DNA of 64,000 nt, from positions 1 through 64,000 of the forward strand of contig NZ_BAZX01000023.1 of the NCBI RefSeq assembly GCF_001310955.1, written 5' to 3'. This document shows positions 54,083 to 62,655 of the stretch, one piece after another (the stretch's first letter is position 1; each line of letters starts with the position of its first letter). Source of the stretch: Marinifilum fragile JCM 15579 (GTDB taxonomy: Bacteria > Bacteroidota > Bacteroidia > Bacteroidales > Marinifilaceae). The notes beneath the pieces were generated by a model. It saw only the letters and a program-made list of their open reading frames with translations. It did no database searches and was not told where the DNA came from. A program made the position numbers and the translations under genes.

Positions 54083-55099
54083 TCACTTTTTATATACTAA
54101 ACCAGCCTGTTCAGTTAATATGCCAATTCTCTTTCTCATTGATGGAGGAGAAATAACTTCCAAGCCAGGACCAAAACCAAGAAGAACACGTTCCAATTCA
54201 TAATTTGGTATCACTTTTATTTGTATGGTAATGCCATTAGGCCCATTATCAATCATTTTTTGTGATGCATGAATGGGTTTGGTAATGACATAAGGGGCAT
54301 GAGTTCGGTCAAGTTTTATGCTTATGGTTCTTGGACTCAATCCTTCATTCACCGTAACTCCTATAGAATGTTTGTAATATTCGTCAGGATTAAAATCTGG
54401 ATCATCCAAAAATTCCATGCTTTCCTGATGCTCAACGGAGTGAATTCTATCCAGAGCTAGTGTCATGAATTTGTTTTTTTTTAATTTCTGTCTCCCAATA
54501 AGAAACCAGCGGTTATTGAATTCCTTTAACAAATAGGGATAGAAGTATATTGAATTTCTGTTTCGTGCTTTAAATGATTGATATTCTAACCTCAAAACTT
54601 TTTTAGATTGAATAGCCTGGTAGAGTGCATTCAAATGCTCAAGGCCTTTTAAATTTTCATTTGTGTCGATGTGGATGATTGATCTTTCCTTACATTGCTC
54701 TGTATGGATTTTGTTTTCCAACTTTTGAATCAATCCGGTCATTTCAGAGAAATGTGAAAATCCCTGGAATTGTTTTAGGATTTCTACTGCATCATTCAAT
54801 TTATTCAAATCCTGATCCGATAAAGGAAGCTGGGTAATGGAATACTCAGGATTATCATAAGTGTAGAATTTTTTATCGGTAACCACAATGGGCGCATTGT
54901 ATCCCAATTTTTCACTTCTCATGTTTTGGATATCCAATTGTATGGTTCGTCTGCTTACCCCTTTGTCAATTCCTTCAAACTCATAAAGTGCATCAGAACA
55001 GGCTTCCATTAAATCTTCCAAAGTCCATTTTCGATACTGATTTCTAAGGCATTTGTCAATGGTTGTATAGCGGATTAAGGCATTTCTATTTACTGGCAT
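54083..55099 (-). CDS. WYL-domain transcriptional regulator
   Basis: This encodes 338 aa. An N-terminal winged HTH (about 5-65, including GVSRRTIQLDIQNMRS) leads to a WYL domain (about 155-240; LEYQSFKARNRNSIYFYPYLLKEFNNRWFLIGRQ) and a C-terminal WCX-type domain (about 255-335). WYL domains bind nucleic-acid or nucleotide ligands and control DNA-damage and defence genes. It is divergent from the slipin/rtcB genes with the ncRNA region between, so it is the likely regulator of the RNA-repair island. Confidence 0.9.
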   Translation of the reverse strand: MPVNRNALIRYTTIDKCLRNQYRKWTLEDLMEACSDALYEFEGIDKGVSRRTIQLDIQNMRSEKLGYNAPIVVTDKKFYTYDNPEYSITQLPLSDQDLNKLNDAVEILKQFQGFSHFSEMTGLIQKLENKIHTEQCKERSIIHIDTNENLKGLEHLNALYQAIQSKKVLRLEYQSFKARNRNSIYFYPYLLKEFNNRWFLIGRQKLKKNKFMTLALDRIHSVEHQESMEFLDDPDFNPDEYYKHSIGVTVNEGLSPRTISIKLDRTHAPYVITKPIHASQKMIDNGPNGITIQIKVIPNYELERVLLGFGPGLEVISPPSMRKRIGILTEQAGLVYKK

Positions 55100-55334
55100 T
55101 TGATTTTTTTTAAGAAAAGTAGAAAAAATATTTTACTGCGCAAAAAGATTGCGCACTGGAGCTGCACCTTTGTATCAGAAAGTTCTTTAAAATGATGATC
55201 GCATACTTTTGGTATGAAAAAAAATATCTTCTGCAAAGAAGGAAAAATCATGAAAAAATCCTCAGTTCACAGACCTGACTTAAGTTTCTGTATAGCTTGG
55301 TAGTATTGACCCAATAGGGTTAAATATGCTTCTG
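55100..55334. other. Divergent leader between the WYL gene and the tRNA-like RNA
   Basis: This holds TACTTTTG at 55204-55211, a perfect -7 element inside the palindrome CATACTTTTGGTATG, as a candidate promoter for the ncRNA and the slipin operon. No coding frame is seen. Confidence 0.5.
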
Positions 55335-55340
55335 TTACTG

Positions 55341-55448
55341 ATGGAATTTTTCATTCACGTTGTGTGTCGGGGGTTCGAATCCCTCTCCTAAAACAAGGAT
55401 AACTCAGTACGGGTAGAGTAACAACCAAATTATGGCCAAAAAATCCAT
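55341..55448 (+). ncRNA. Circularly permuted tRNA-like RNA with bacterial Y-RNA architecture
   Basis: Reading 5' to 3': ATGGA+TTTTT (55341-55351) pairs with AAAAA+TCCAT (55438-55448) as a long closing stem with one A-A mismatch. GTTGT (55359-55363) pairs with ACAAC (55421-55425) as an anticodon-like stem. The T arm is GGGGG-TTCGAAT-CCCTC (55369-55385). The acceptor-like TCCT (55386-55389) pairs with AGGA (55396-55399) across an AAAACA loop, so the acceptor ends are joined. TA, then the D arm ACTC-AGTACGGGTA-GAGT (55402-55419). The order T arm, acceptor, D arm is permuted relative to a tRNA. Bacterial Y RNAs carry a tRNA-like domain on a long Ro60-binding stem and occur near rtcB and Ro60 genes. 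No Ro60/TROVE gene is in this window. RNA ends are not determined. Confidence 0.75.
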
Positions 55449-55749
55449 TAAAACGAAGACAGGCACTTCAAAAAAAGCCTACCAGCCGAAAGTAATTTGT
55501 GCCAGACCAGCTTTTTCTTTCTGAAAGATAAAACAGTCTTTACAAGGTTTCGAAAGTTGTAATCCCTTTCAAAGGAAACATTTGCTTTATAGGGGGAAGA
55601 ATCAAGCAGAATAGACTTGGCAATTCACTCTTACGAACCAAATATTGCAATTTGCAAGCATTAGAGCTTCCACTTTGTAGAGGCGGTTAGGCACAAGTTC
55701 CTTTCTTTTTAAAGAAGAAATTTAAAATCAATACAATAAACAAACAATC
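55449..55749. other. Leader between the tRNA-like RNA and the slipin gene
   Basis: 300 bases without a supported gene. Short hairpins are present (TCTTTCTGAAAGA near 55519; TTGCAATTTGCAA near 55644). A second structured RNA is possible but I cannot define one. Confidence 0.4.
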
Positions 55750-56856
55750 ATGAAAAGAGTAAGAATTAGAAAAGGAACTGTAGGACTTGTATACAGGAAA
55801 GAGGAATACAAGAAAGTCCTTACTGAAGGAACTTATTGGATAAGCCCCTTCGAACAAGTAAATGTTTTAGAAAGAAAGGGTGCATTTACATCTACCGAAG
55901 AATTGGCCATCTATTTACAAGATGAAAACTTGAAGAATTTGCTTAGTATAGTGGAAGTTAAAGATGGTGAGTTAAGTTTTATGTATGAAAATGGAATATT
56001 TAAAACGGTACTTTCCGCAGGAATCTATGCATGGTGGAAAGGTTATACACCATTGTCATTTCAAACAGTAAATACCAGGGAAATAGAAGTTTCTGATCAG
56101 ATTGAAAAGACCATACTTTCAAGAACCAATGTCCTGCCTTACCTAAGGGTATACCAGATAGAATCATATGAAACGGCATTGCTTTTTGTGGATGGCAAGT
56201 TCAAACGAGAACTTGAAGCTGGAACCTATCATTTCTGGAAAAATGCAAGCCCAATCCAAGTGTATAAGATAGATACCAGGCAACAAAAGTTCGAAGTGTC
56301 GGGTCAGGAAATCCTGAGTAAGGACAAAGCTGCCTTAAGAGTCAATTTCTTTGCCCTTTATCAAGTGAATGATATAAAAAAAGCAATCATGGAAAACAAG
56401 GACTTCGAAAAACAATTGTACATTCTATTGCAATTGGCATTAAGAGAGTATTTGGGATCGCTTACATTAGATGAAATATTAGAGAAAAAAGAGAGTGTAT
56501 CTTCTTTCATTCATGAAAATACAAATGAAAGGGTGGCTGCCTTAGGTGTTAAACTTTTGGATAGTGGTATTAGAGATATTATATTGCCTGGAGATGTAAA
56601 AGAGATCATGAACCAGGTATTGATTGCACAAAAGCAAGCCCAGGCAAATATCATTACTAGAAGAGAGGAAACTGCATCAACCAGAAGTTTGTTGAACACT
56701 GCGAAACTAATGGAAGAGAACGAGATGCTGTTTAAATTGAAAGAGATGGAATATGTTGAGAAAATCTCTGAAAAGATTAATAACATCAGTCTTTCGGGAG
56801 GTTCCCAGGTGGTGAATCAGTTAAAGGAAATTTTTACTGTGAACAGTAAACAGTGA
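55750..56856 (+). CDS. Slipin/SPFH (band 7) family protein
   Basis: This encodes 368 aa without a transmembrane helix. There are two related N-terminal beta-rich repeats (GLVYRKEEYKKVLTEGTYWI at about 11-30; ALLFVDGKFKRELEAGTYHFW at about 143-163). The SPFH domain spans about 165-310 with REYLGSLTLDEIL and NERVAALGVKLLDSGIRDIILPGDVKEIM, followed by a helical oligomerisation tail. Slipins of this kind are recurrent neighbours of rtcB in bacterial RNA-repair loci; the role is unclear. The rtcB start is 62 bp downstream on the same strand. Confidence 0.88.
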   Translation: MKRVRIRKGTVGLVYRKEEYKKVLTEGTYWISPFEQVNVLERKGAFTSTEELAIYLQDENLKNLLSIVEVKDGELSFMYENGIFKTVLSAGIYAWWKGYTPLSFQTVNTREIEVSDQIEKTILSRTNVLPYLRVYQIESYETALLFVDGKFKRELEAGTYHFWKNASPIQVYKIDTRQQKFEVSGQEILSKDKAALRVNFFALYQVNDIKKAIMENKDFEKQLYILLQLALREYLGSLTLDEILEKKESVSSFIHENTNERVAALGVKLLDSGIRDIILPGDVKEIMNQVLIAQKQAQANIITRREETASTRSLLNTAKLMEENEMLFKLKEMEYVEKISEKINNISLSGGSQVVNQLKEIFTVNSKQ

Positions 56857-56905
56857 TCAATTAACAATTATCGATTAGCTGTTGGCTGATAGCTGACCGC
56901 TGAAA
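56857..56905. repeat. Spacer repeat ATTAACAAT...TTAGCTGTTGGCTGA (copy 1)
   Basis: A near-copy in inverted orientation occurs at 59271-59318. Both fill the gap between two genes of the same strand in this island. Confidence 0.6.
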
Positions 56906-56918
56906 GAAAAAAAAAGTC

Positions 56919-58082
56919 ATGATAAATATAAATTCAACAGAAAGAATCCCAATAAAAATGTGGGTGAGCGATTTGGAAGAATCAGCCATAAAGCAAGCCG
57001 AGAACCTTGCCAATCTGCCCTTTGCCTTTAAGCATGTGGCCTTAATGCCCGATGCACATTGTGGATATGGAATGCCAATAGGTGGCGTTTTGGCCACGCT
57101 GGGAGTAGTTGTTCCCAATGCGGTAGGTGTTGATATTGGTTGCGGAATGTGTGCCGTAAAAACCAATATCGAAGACCTCGATTCTGAAAGTCTCAAAAAA
57201 ATAATGAGCGGAATTCAAAGCAGAATTCCACTGGGTTTCTCCAAGCATGCACAAGCTCAGAATGAGAAGTTGATGCCGGAAGTGGAGTCTGTGCCTGAAG
57301 TGATTAAGAATCATTATCAAAATGCATTGTACCAGTTGGGAAGCTTAGGAGGAGGGAATCACTTTATTGAAATACAGTATGGTTCCGACAATTGTATTTG
57401 GGTGATGATACATTCGGGTAGTCGAAATCTGGGAAAACAGGTTGCCGATTATTACAATAAATTGGCTAAAAATCTGAACTCAAGATGGCATTCTCAAGTA
57501 CCTTCGAACTGGGACCTGGCCTTTTTGCCCATCGAAAGCCAAGAGGCAAAGGAGTACATAAAAGCCATGCAGTATTGTGTCGATTTTGCTTTTGCCAACC
57601 GAAAACTGATGATGGAAAGAGTGCAAGAAGCTTTTAAAAGAGTATTGTCTGAGCCTCTTGAGTTTTCAGAAATCATAAACATCGCCCACAATTATGCGGC
57701 TTGGGAACATCATTTCGGAAAAGATGTAATTGTACATCGAAAAGGAGCTACCAGTGCCAGAGAAGGGGAGATTGGTATCATTCCCGGTTCGCAGGGAACC
57801 AAATCCTATATTGTGGAAGGATTGGGAAATCCGCAAAGTTTTCACTCCTGTTCGCATGGAGCAGGTCGTAAAATGGGTAGAAAGCAGGCACAACGTGAAC
57901 TTGACTTGCAAGAGGAGATCAATCGCCTAGATAAAAAAGGAATTCTTCATGCTATAAGAGGACAGAAGGATTTAGATGAAGCAGCTGGTGCCTATAAAGA
58001 CATCCACCAGGTAATGGAAAACCAAAAAGACCTGGTAAAAATTAGGGTAGAGTTGGAACCCTTGGCTGTAGTAAAGGGATAA
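56919..58082 (+). CDS. rtcB: RNA ligase RtcB (first copy)
   Basis: This encodes 387 aa. It joins 2',3'-cyclic phosphate (or 3'-phosphate) and 5'-OH RNA ends with GTP and Mn2+. Metal and active-site motifs: MPDAHCGYGMPIGGV (about 43-57), VDIGCGM (Cys75), GGGNHFIE (about 145), IHSGSRNLGK (about 166), IVHRKGATSAREGEIGIIPGSQGT (about 270-293) and HSCSHGAGRKMGRKQA, with the GMP-accepting His in SHGAGR. The length fits the short RtcB subfamily. It repairs broken tRNA or rRNA. It follows the slipin gene and ends in a terminator shared with the convergent TPR gene. Confidence 0.95.
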   Translation: MININSTERIPIKMWVSDLEESAIKQAENLANLPFAFKHVALMPDAHCGYGMPIGGVLATLGVVVPNAVGVDIGCGMCAVKTNIEDLDSESLKKIMSGIQSRIPLGFSKHAQAQNEKLMPEVESVPEVIKNHYQNALYQLGSLGGGNHFIEIQYGSDNCIWVMIHSGSRNLGKQVADYYNKLAKNLNSRWHSQVPSNWDLAFLPIESQEAKEYIKAMQYCVDFAFANRKLMMERVQEAFKRVLSEPLEFSEIINIAHNYAAWEHHFGKDVIVHRKGATSAREGEIGIIPGSQGTKSYIVEGLGNPQSFHSCSHGAGRKMGRKQAQRELDLQEEINRLDKKGILHAIRGQKDLDEAAGAYKDIHQVMENQKDLVKIRVELEPLAVVKG

Positions 58083-58121
58083 ATGAAGAAGGAAGAGCCA
58101 TTACTCCTCCTTCTTTTTTTT
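58083..58121 (+). terminator. Terminator of the slipin-rtcB operon
   Basis: GAAGGAAGAG pairs with CTCCTCCTTC at 9 of 10 positions around CCATTA, followed by a run of T. It overlaps the end of the restored TPR gene on the other strand. Confidence 0.7.
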
Positions 58122-58612
58122 GGTCTTACTCACCAATTTCTTTTTCATTTTTACACGTTTTACATCCTCCTCAATTTTATTGATTTCCTCCTCGTTATAG
58201 GCATTCAGCAAAGCCTTTCGAAAAACTTTTATGGCCTTTTTGTAATTGCCTTATGCTCGTGTATCAAAGCCTTTCTGACTTTGATTTTCGATAGATCAAC
58301 TCCTTTGATCTTTTTTGCATAGGAAAGCAAATCATTGGCTCTATCATACTCTCTTAACTGAATCAGAAGAGAAGCGTAATCCATGCAAACATTGGCATTT
58401 TCGGAATGAGAAGCCATAGCTGTAATGAAATATTCTTCGGCACTTTCATATTCGTTCAACTGCTCCAAATGCAATTTGCCCATCAAATAATTGGCTCCAA
58501 TGTGATCCTGATCGAAACTTAGGGCATAGTTTAAATTCTCCATGCTTTCCTCTAGATCGTATGGATACAGATCTAATGCTTTCAGATAATATTGGTTTGC
58601 TAGTGTACTCAT
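58101..58612 (-). CDS. Small TPR protein with basic C-terminal tail (1-nt frameshift)
   Basis: As read, the frame stops at 58229 (127 aa). Shifting one base near 58249-58252 (an AAGGGC to AAGGC type loss) gives NYKKAIKVFRKALLNAY, then a Lys/Glu-rich helix ending at 58101, about 170 aa in total. The N-terminal part has three TPR-like repeats (NLNYALSFDQDHIGANYLMGKLHLEQ..., EYFITAMASHSENANVCMDYASLLIQ...). It lies 14 bp after prfH on the same strand and is probably co-expressed with prfH and the second rtcB. TPR partners of PrfH are not known to me. Confidence 0.75.
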
Positions 58613-58626
58613 ACTTTTCTTTTTGT

Positions 58627-59256
58627 TTACAGATTTTTAAAATCACTACCAGCAAAAACCTTTACAGAATTTCCTCTTTGCAAGGCATTGTGATTCATCC
58701 AATCTTCTTGTTCCTCAGCCTTCCTTTTCTGCAACTGCTGCAGGTGCAACAATTCAATCAATCGTTCTTTGGCCAATTTCTTATTCTGAATCTGCGACCT
58801 GCTGTCCGATGCCAAAACAGAAAGCTTACTGGCTTTGTGTGTGGCTCGTATGGCCGTGCTCACTTTGTTTACATGCTGTCCGCCCGGTCCGCCCGAACGA
58901 ATCGCCTGATAGGAAATATCACCATCTGGAACATCATGCATTTTATCTGGTAGGCTAAGTTTATTAATCGCTGCATACCAGTTTTTTCTTTTGTGATTCT
59001 TTCGGTATGGACTCTGCATCACCCAAAGAATACTGCCCAGCCACTCTTTGGCGAAGTCATTAGCGTAATCTCCTTTCAGTTCAAGAGTAACAGAATGGTA
59101 AGTACCTCTTTGGGGTCCCACCTCAGTCTCCAAAAGATTTACTGTAAGATTTTTCTTACATGCTTCCTTCAACACTTGTTCATATATTTTGGCTACCAAC
59201 AAACAGCATTCTGCTGGTCCTCGTCCTGATGTGATTTGTAATATAATTTTGTCCAT
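58627..59256 (-). CDS. prfH: Peptide chain release factor H homologue
   Basis: This encodes 209 aa. It has the release-factor catalytic domain with SGGPGGQHVNKVSTAIRATH (GGQ at 125-127), but no codon-recognition domain of RF1/RF2 type. The N-terminal part (ITSGRGPAECCLLVAKIYEQ, LETEVGPQRGTYHSVTLEL) is specific to PrfH. In E. coli an RtcB2-PrfH operon protects against ribosome damage: PrfH frees the nascent chain from ribosomes cut in the decoding centre and RtcB reseals the 16S rRNA. Here prfH follows the second rtcB on the same strand with 61 bp between. Confidence 0.93.
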   Translation of the reverse strand: MDKIILQITSGRGPAECCLLVAKIYEQVLKEACKKNLTVNLLETEVGPQRGTYHSVTLELKGDYANDFAKEWLGSILWVMQSPYRKNHKRKNWYAAINKLSLPDKMHDVPDGDISYQAIRSGGPGGQHVNKVSTAIRATHKASKLSVLASDSRSQIQNKKLAKERLIELLHLQQLQKRKAEEQEDWMNHNALQRGNSVKVFAGSDFKNL

Positions 59257-59270
59257 CTCTTTTAAAATTT

Positions 59271-59318
59271 ACAGCTCTCAGCCAACAGCTAATTGCTAAT
59301 TGATCATTGTTAATTGCT
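59271..59318. repeat. Spacer repeat, copy 2 (inverted)
   Basis: On the minus strand this reads ATTAACAATGATCAATTAGC...TTAGCTGTTGGCTGAGAGCTG, matching the spacer at 56857-56905 with a short insertion. Confidence 0.6.
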
Positions 59319-60721
59319 CAAACTCTATCCATTCTCACAATACGAGGGTAAAATTTCCCCTCCACATCTACCAGGTCCTTCTGGTAATGCATCACCTCTT
59401 CCAGATTCTTGTAAGCCATTGGAGCTTCGTCCACATTGCCACCCATCAAACAGATGTCTTTTTGTTTCAAACGCTTCCTTAGTTCACTACCAGTAATCGA
59501 TTCTTTCGCCTTTTTCCTGCTTAGCCTTCTGCCGGCACCATGTGATGCAGAACAGAGAGAAGAAGCATTCCCTTTCCCCGAAACCAAATAAGCCGCATCC
59601 ATCATATTGGCAGGAATGATACCCATCTGACCATTATGAGCAGGAGTAGCACCCTTTCTGTGCACAATTAACTCTTGTCCGTTTAGTACTTCCTTCCAGG
59701 CAAAATTGTGGTGATTCTCAAGCTTTGCAATGCATGTTAAGCCCAGCGATTTTGCCAGGTTCTCATGAATCACATCATGACAGGCTTTGGCGTACTCACC
59801 GGCAAGATTCATCGATAACCAGTATTCCTCACCAGCTTCGCCATCCAAATCGAGCCAGGCCAAGTGCTGAGCCCCTTTGGGCAAATGGCATTTCTGCATG
59901 GCAATGTCAAGGTAATAATTCGCAATGGCAGCGCCCAGTCCTCTCGATCCCGAGTGAGCCAAAATGCCCAGGTATTCTCCTTCGGGAAGATGCAGCTGGT
60001 TCTGCCCGGGCAATTCCACCACGCCAAATTCCACAAAATGATTGCCCGAACCTGAACTCCCCAATTGCATTCTCGCTTTGCCATGCAATTGCTTCAACAA
60101 AGCCGTAGCGGCAAAAGCAGAATCCTCCAGAACTGCATGATCATTGCTCAAATGACAATCTTTACCAATGCCAAAATGGGTACATTCCCTTAAAGCATTC
60201 TGAATCTGGTAAGCATATCGCTTCAGGAAATTCTTTGGAAGCTCGTAAATGCTCAAAGACATTCTACAGCCAATATCCAAACCAATACCATAAGGAATTA
60301 CAGCATTCTTTGCTGCCAATACACCACCAATGGGCAAACCATAGCCCACATGTGCATCAGGCATCAAGGCCCCTGAATGACTTATGGGAAGTCGCATGGC
60401 CATATCCATCTGTTGCATGCAATCCGGCAGAATCAGTTTTCCACCAAATACCCTGTAGTTTTCCGGTATTTCCCTCAGTTCGTAAGCAATTCCATGCTCA
60501 GCATCATGCTTTCCAACAAAAAGTTCAGCCAGTTTCGAAAAGGAAGCATGCTCCAAATACTTGTTGGCATGCAGGAGTACATCCTCCAACAAGTTCAACT
60601 TTTCCGTTTTCGGTAAGCGTTTGTAATCCTTTTGAACAATTTCCAGGGCCATACTCTTGGCCTGGTCTGTTGGATAATTTATTTTATCGAGGTCTTTCCC
60701 TCTAAGTTTTTGATTGCTCAT
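59318..60721 (-). CDS. rtcB: RNA ligase RtcB (second copy, PrfH-linked)
   Basis: This encodes about 467 aa from the Met at 60721 (MSNQKLRGKDL); the frame stays open upstream to 60859, but that stretch is Cys/Leu-rich, unlike RtcB, and overlaps hairpins. Motifs: ALMPDAHVGYGLPIGGV, LDIGCRMSLSIYE, GSSGSGNHFVEFG, LAHSGSRGLGA, IVHRKGATPAHNGQMGIIPANM and SASHGAGRRLSRKKA with the GMP-accepting His. It differs from the first copy by an extra 75 N-terminal residues and an insertion near 230-260, the form found beside prfH. It probably reseals rRNA of rescued ribosomes. Confidence 0.94.
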   Translation of the reverse strand: MSNQKLRGKDLDKINYPTDQAKSMALEIVQKDYKRLPKTEKLNLLEDVLLHANKYLEHASFSKLAELFVGKHDAEHGIAYELREIPENYRVFGGKLILPDCMQQMDMAMRLPISHSGALMPDAHVGYGLPIGGVLAAKNAVIPYGIGLDIGCRMSLSIYELPKNFLKRYAYQIQNALRECTHFGIGKDCHLSNDHAVLEDSAFAATALLKQLHGKARMQLGSSGSGNHFVEFGVVELPGQNQLHLPEGEYLGILAHSGSRGLGAAIANYYLDIAMQKCHLPKGAQHLAWLDLDGEAGEEYWLSMNLAGEYAKACHDVIHENLAKSLGLTCIAKLENHHNFAWKEVLNGQELIVHRKGATPAHNGQMGIIPANMMDAAYLVSGKGNASSLCSASHGAGRRLSRKKAKESITGSELRKRLKQKDICLMGGNVDEAPMAYKNLEEVMHYQKDLVDVEGKFYPRIVRMDRV

Positions 60722-60753
60722 ATCAACATGTTTAAGGCCTGTGCAATGGGAGA

Positions 60754-60856
60754 GGGTACAGCAATTCCAATAGGATAGCAGATACCCACCTTCCTGTCTG
60801 TGCCATAACAAATGGCTCACACAAACCAATTTGAACTGTAGCAGGAATCGCCACAG
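60754..60856 (-). other. Structured leader upstream of the second rtcB
   Basis: Three hairpins lie in a row: CTGTAGC/GCCACAG around seven bases (60836-60856), GCCAT/ATGGC (60802-60816) and GGGTA/TACCC (60754-60787). No tRNA-like T arm can be drawn. It may be a 5'-UTR element or a second small RNA. Confidence 0.4.
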
Positions 60857-60859
60857 CAC

Positions 60860-61341
60860 ACAACAACAGGTTCAATTTTTACCTGCAGTAAATATTATAA
60901 TTCATGATAAACCGAATGGGAACAATACTCCCTTTCGAGTGGATCAGGACGAAGTAATACAAAGCTTAAAACTGTTCTAAGCTTTCCCGATCTCTTTGGT
61001 GATATGTAATCTAAACTCCAACATACTGCTTTCCCTTTCTTATAATTCATTCAACAAAAGGGTGAAATGCTCTGCAAAGATAAAAGCATTTATTTCAATT
61101 CTGCAAATATGATATCAAATTAATGAAAAATATACGGTTCGTTAGCTTGTAAAAACAGCTGGTCTCATGGAATTCCAAGCCACCGCTTTGCTAAGTAAAA
61201 TGCATGGCTCAAACAATAACAATTGCAGCTTGCTTACTAGGTCTGGAATTGGCTTTGAATCCATCCCGATCTGTGTAATTTAGTTCTTAATATCTACCAC
61301 ATAAAACAACATTAACAAACAAAAATTGATACCATACACCT
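60860..61341. other. Intergenic region without a supported gene
   Basis: About 480 bases between divergent genes. No repeat of the families seen elsewhere, no tRNA and no clear -7 element. Confidence 0.45.
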
Positions 61342-62367
61342 ATGAAAAAAGTATTCCCACTACTCTTATTTGCATTACTCTTTTGCTTCGCCTCAAAAGC
61401 TGATAAACTTACCTTTTACAATCAGCCCAATAACTTTAATTACTTTCAGCTTACCAATAACTATTGGTATTGCAATTACAATGTAAGTTTCCTTCAGGCT
61501 ACAATCAATGGTCAGGATTATCAATTAAAGAGTGAACACAATTGGATAGAAACCACCACTGTTGCACTCAAGGGAAAGAAAATAGGAGTGGAGCTCTTGT
61601 TTTCGGTTTTGGCCTTGTCGGGTTCCCACGAGTCAAAAGAAAGACTGGCAAGCGATTTATTAGGCTTTGCTGTTGGGTATTTTGGCAAAAAGAGCAATTA
61701 CTTTTTAGAATTTCAGAACTCCAGCTTTGCTTCAAGTTTAAAAAAATACAATGGAAATGGAGACCTGGATGAGTCCCATGATTTCGATTCCAAATACACA
61801 CAAATTGACTTTAAAGTAGTGCATCCCATTAAAAATATTGCTGCGGTATATTGGGGACTTCGATATCGAAACCTGAACCTTCCCATTGTTTACTTTCAAA
61901 AATCTGAAGATGAAGACATTGAGTACAATTGGATTTCAGATCCCGAAATTAAAGACATTCATAGCATAGGAATTGGTTTGGGCGTACTAAATAACAAATT
62001 ACTACATACCAAAACCGAACGTAGCAATAAGCCCTTGTCCTTTAGGGATAGACTAAAGTATTTCATTACGCCCAAGTGGAAATCGGATATTTACATTGCA
62101 CTATTTCAGGATGAATGCAATTATGCAAATGTAAACCAGGATGTAACACATTGGGCAATTGACTTCTCATTAGAGGCCTATTTCAATTTTATTGTTAGCA
62201 ATTCAAAAAACTGTAAAATCGATTTTTCATTTGGCTACAATCTCAATTATTTGTTTAGCGATAAAATTACAGGACCCAATTTGTTCAGTAATGAAGATGT
62301 GGATTTTGAAACCGATTTCGATGTCCTGCATCATGGACCCACTGTGAATTTTCATTTGAGGTTTTAA
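61342..62367 (+). CDS. Probable outer-membrane beta-barrel protein of unknown function
   Basis: This encodes 341 aa with a signal peptide (KKVFPLLLFALLFCFASKA). The sequence is rich in alternating aromatic and polar residues (KYTQIDFKVVHPIKNIAAVYWGLRYRN, WAIDFSLEAYFNFIVS, KIDFSFGYNLNYLF) and ends FHLRF, with the terminal Phe typical of outer-membrane barrels. No named family is recognised. Confidence 0.7.
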   Translation: MKKVFPLLLFALLFCFASKADKLTFYNQPNNFNYFQLTNNYWYCNYNVSFLQATINGQDYQLKSEHNWIETTTVALKGKKIGVELLFSVLALSGSHESKERLASDLLGFAVGYFGKKSNYFLEFQNSSFASSLKKYNGNGDLDESHDFDSKYTQIDFKVVHPIKNIAAVYWGLRYRNLNLPIVYFQKSEDEDIEYNWISDPEIKDIHSIGIGLGVLNNKLLHTKTERSNKPLSFRDRLKYFITPKWKSDIYIALFQDECNYANVNQDVTHWAIDFSLEAYFNFIVSNSKNCKIDFSFGYNLNYLFSDKITGPNLFSNEDVDFETDFDVLHHGPTVNFHLRF

Positions 62368-62655
62368 ACAAAGATTGCTTTAAGAATAGATGTTAACGAA
62401 GGAGGTGCAGGAATGTGCCTCCCTTTGCCATTAAAGGGAATTACAATCTAGTTAATCTTTATTGCTTGATGATCTAAATGTTTAATGCGAATTCAATTAA
62501 AAGTTTGTGGAATTCATAAATTGGTTATGTTATTGTCAGTAATTAAGGGGTTTATCAGATAAAATCGTTAATAATATTTCATTAATCGAAAGAAAAAGTT
62601 TTGTTTCTAAATTATATTGTTAATTTTATAGGTGACTACTGTAAAATTGAATCTT

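Noticed and set aside
55359-55425. Ordinary tRNA gene or tRNA pseudogene
   Set aside because: The T arm precedes the acceptor and D arm, and no anticodon loop or CCA end exists in the normal order. The pairing is intact in permuted form, which argues against decay of a normal tRNA.
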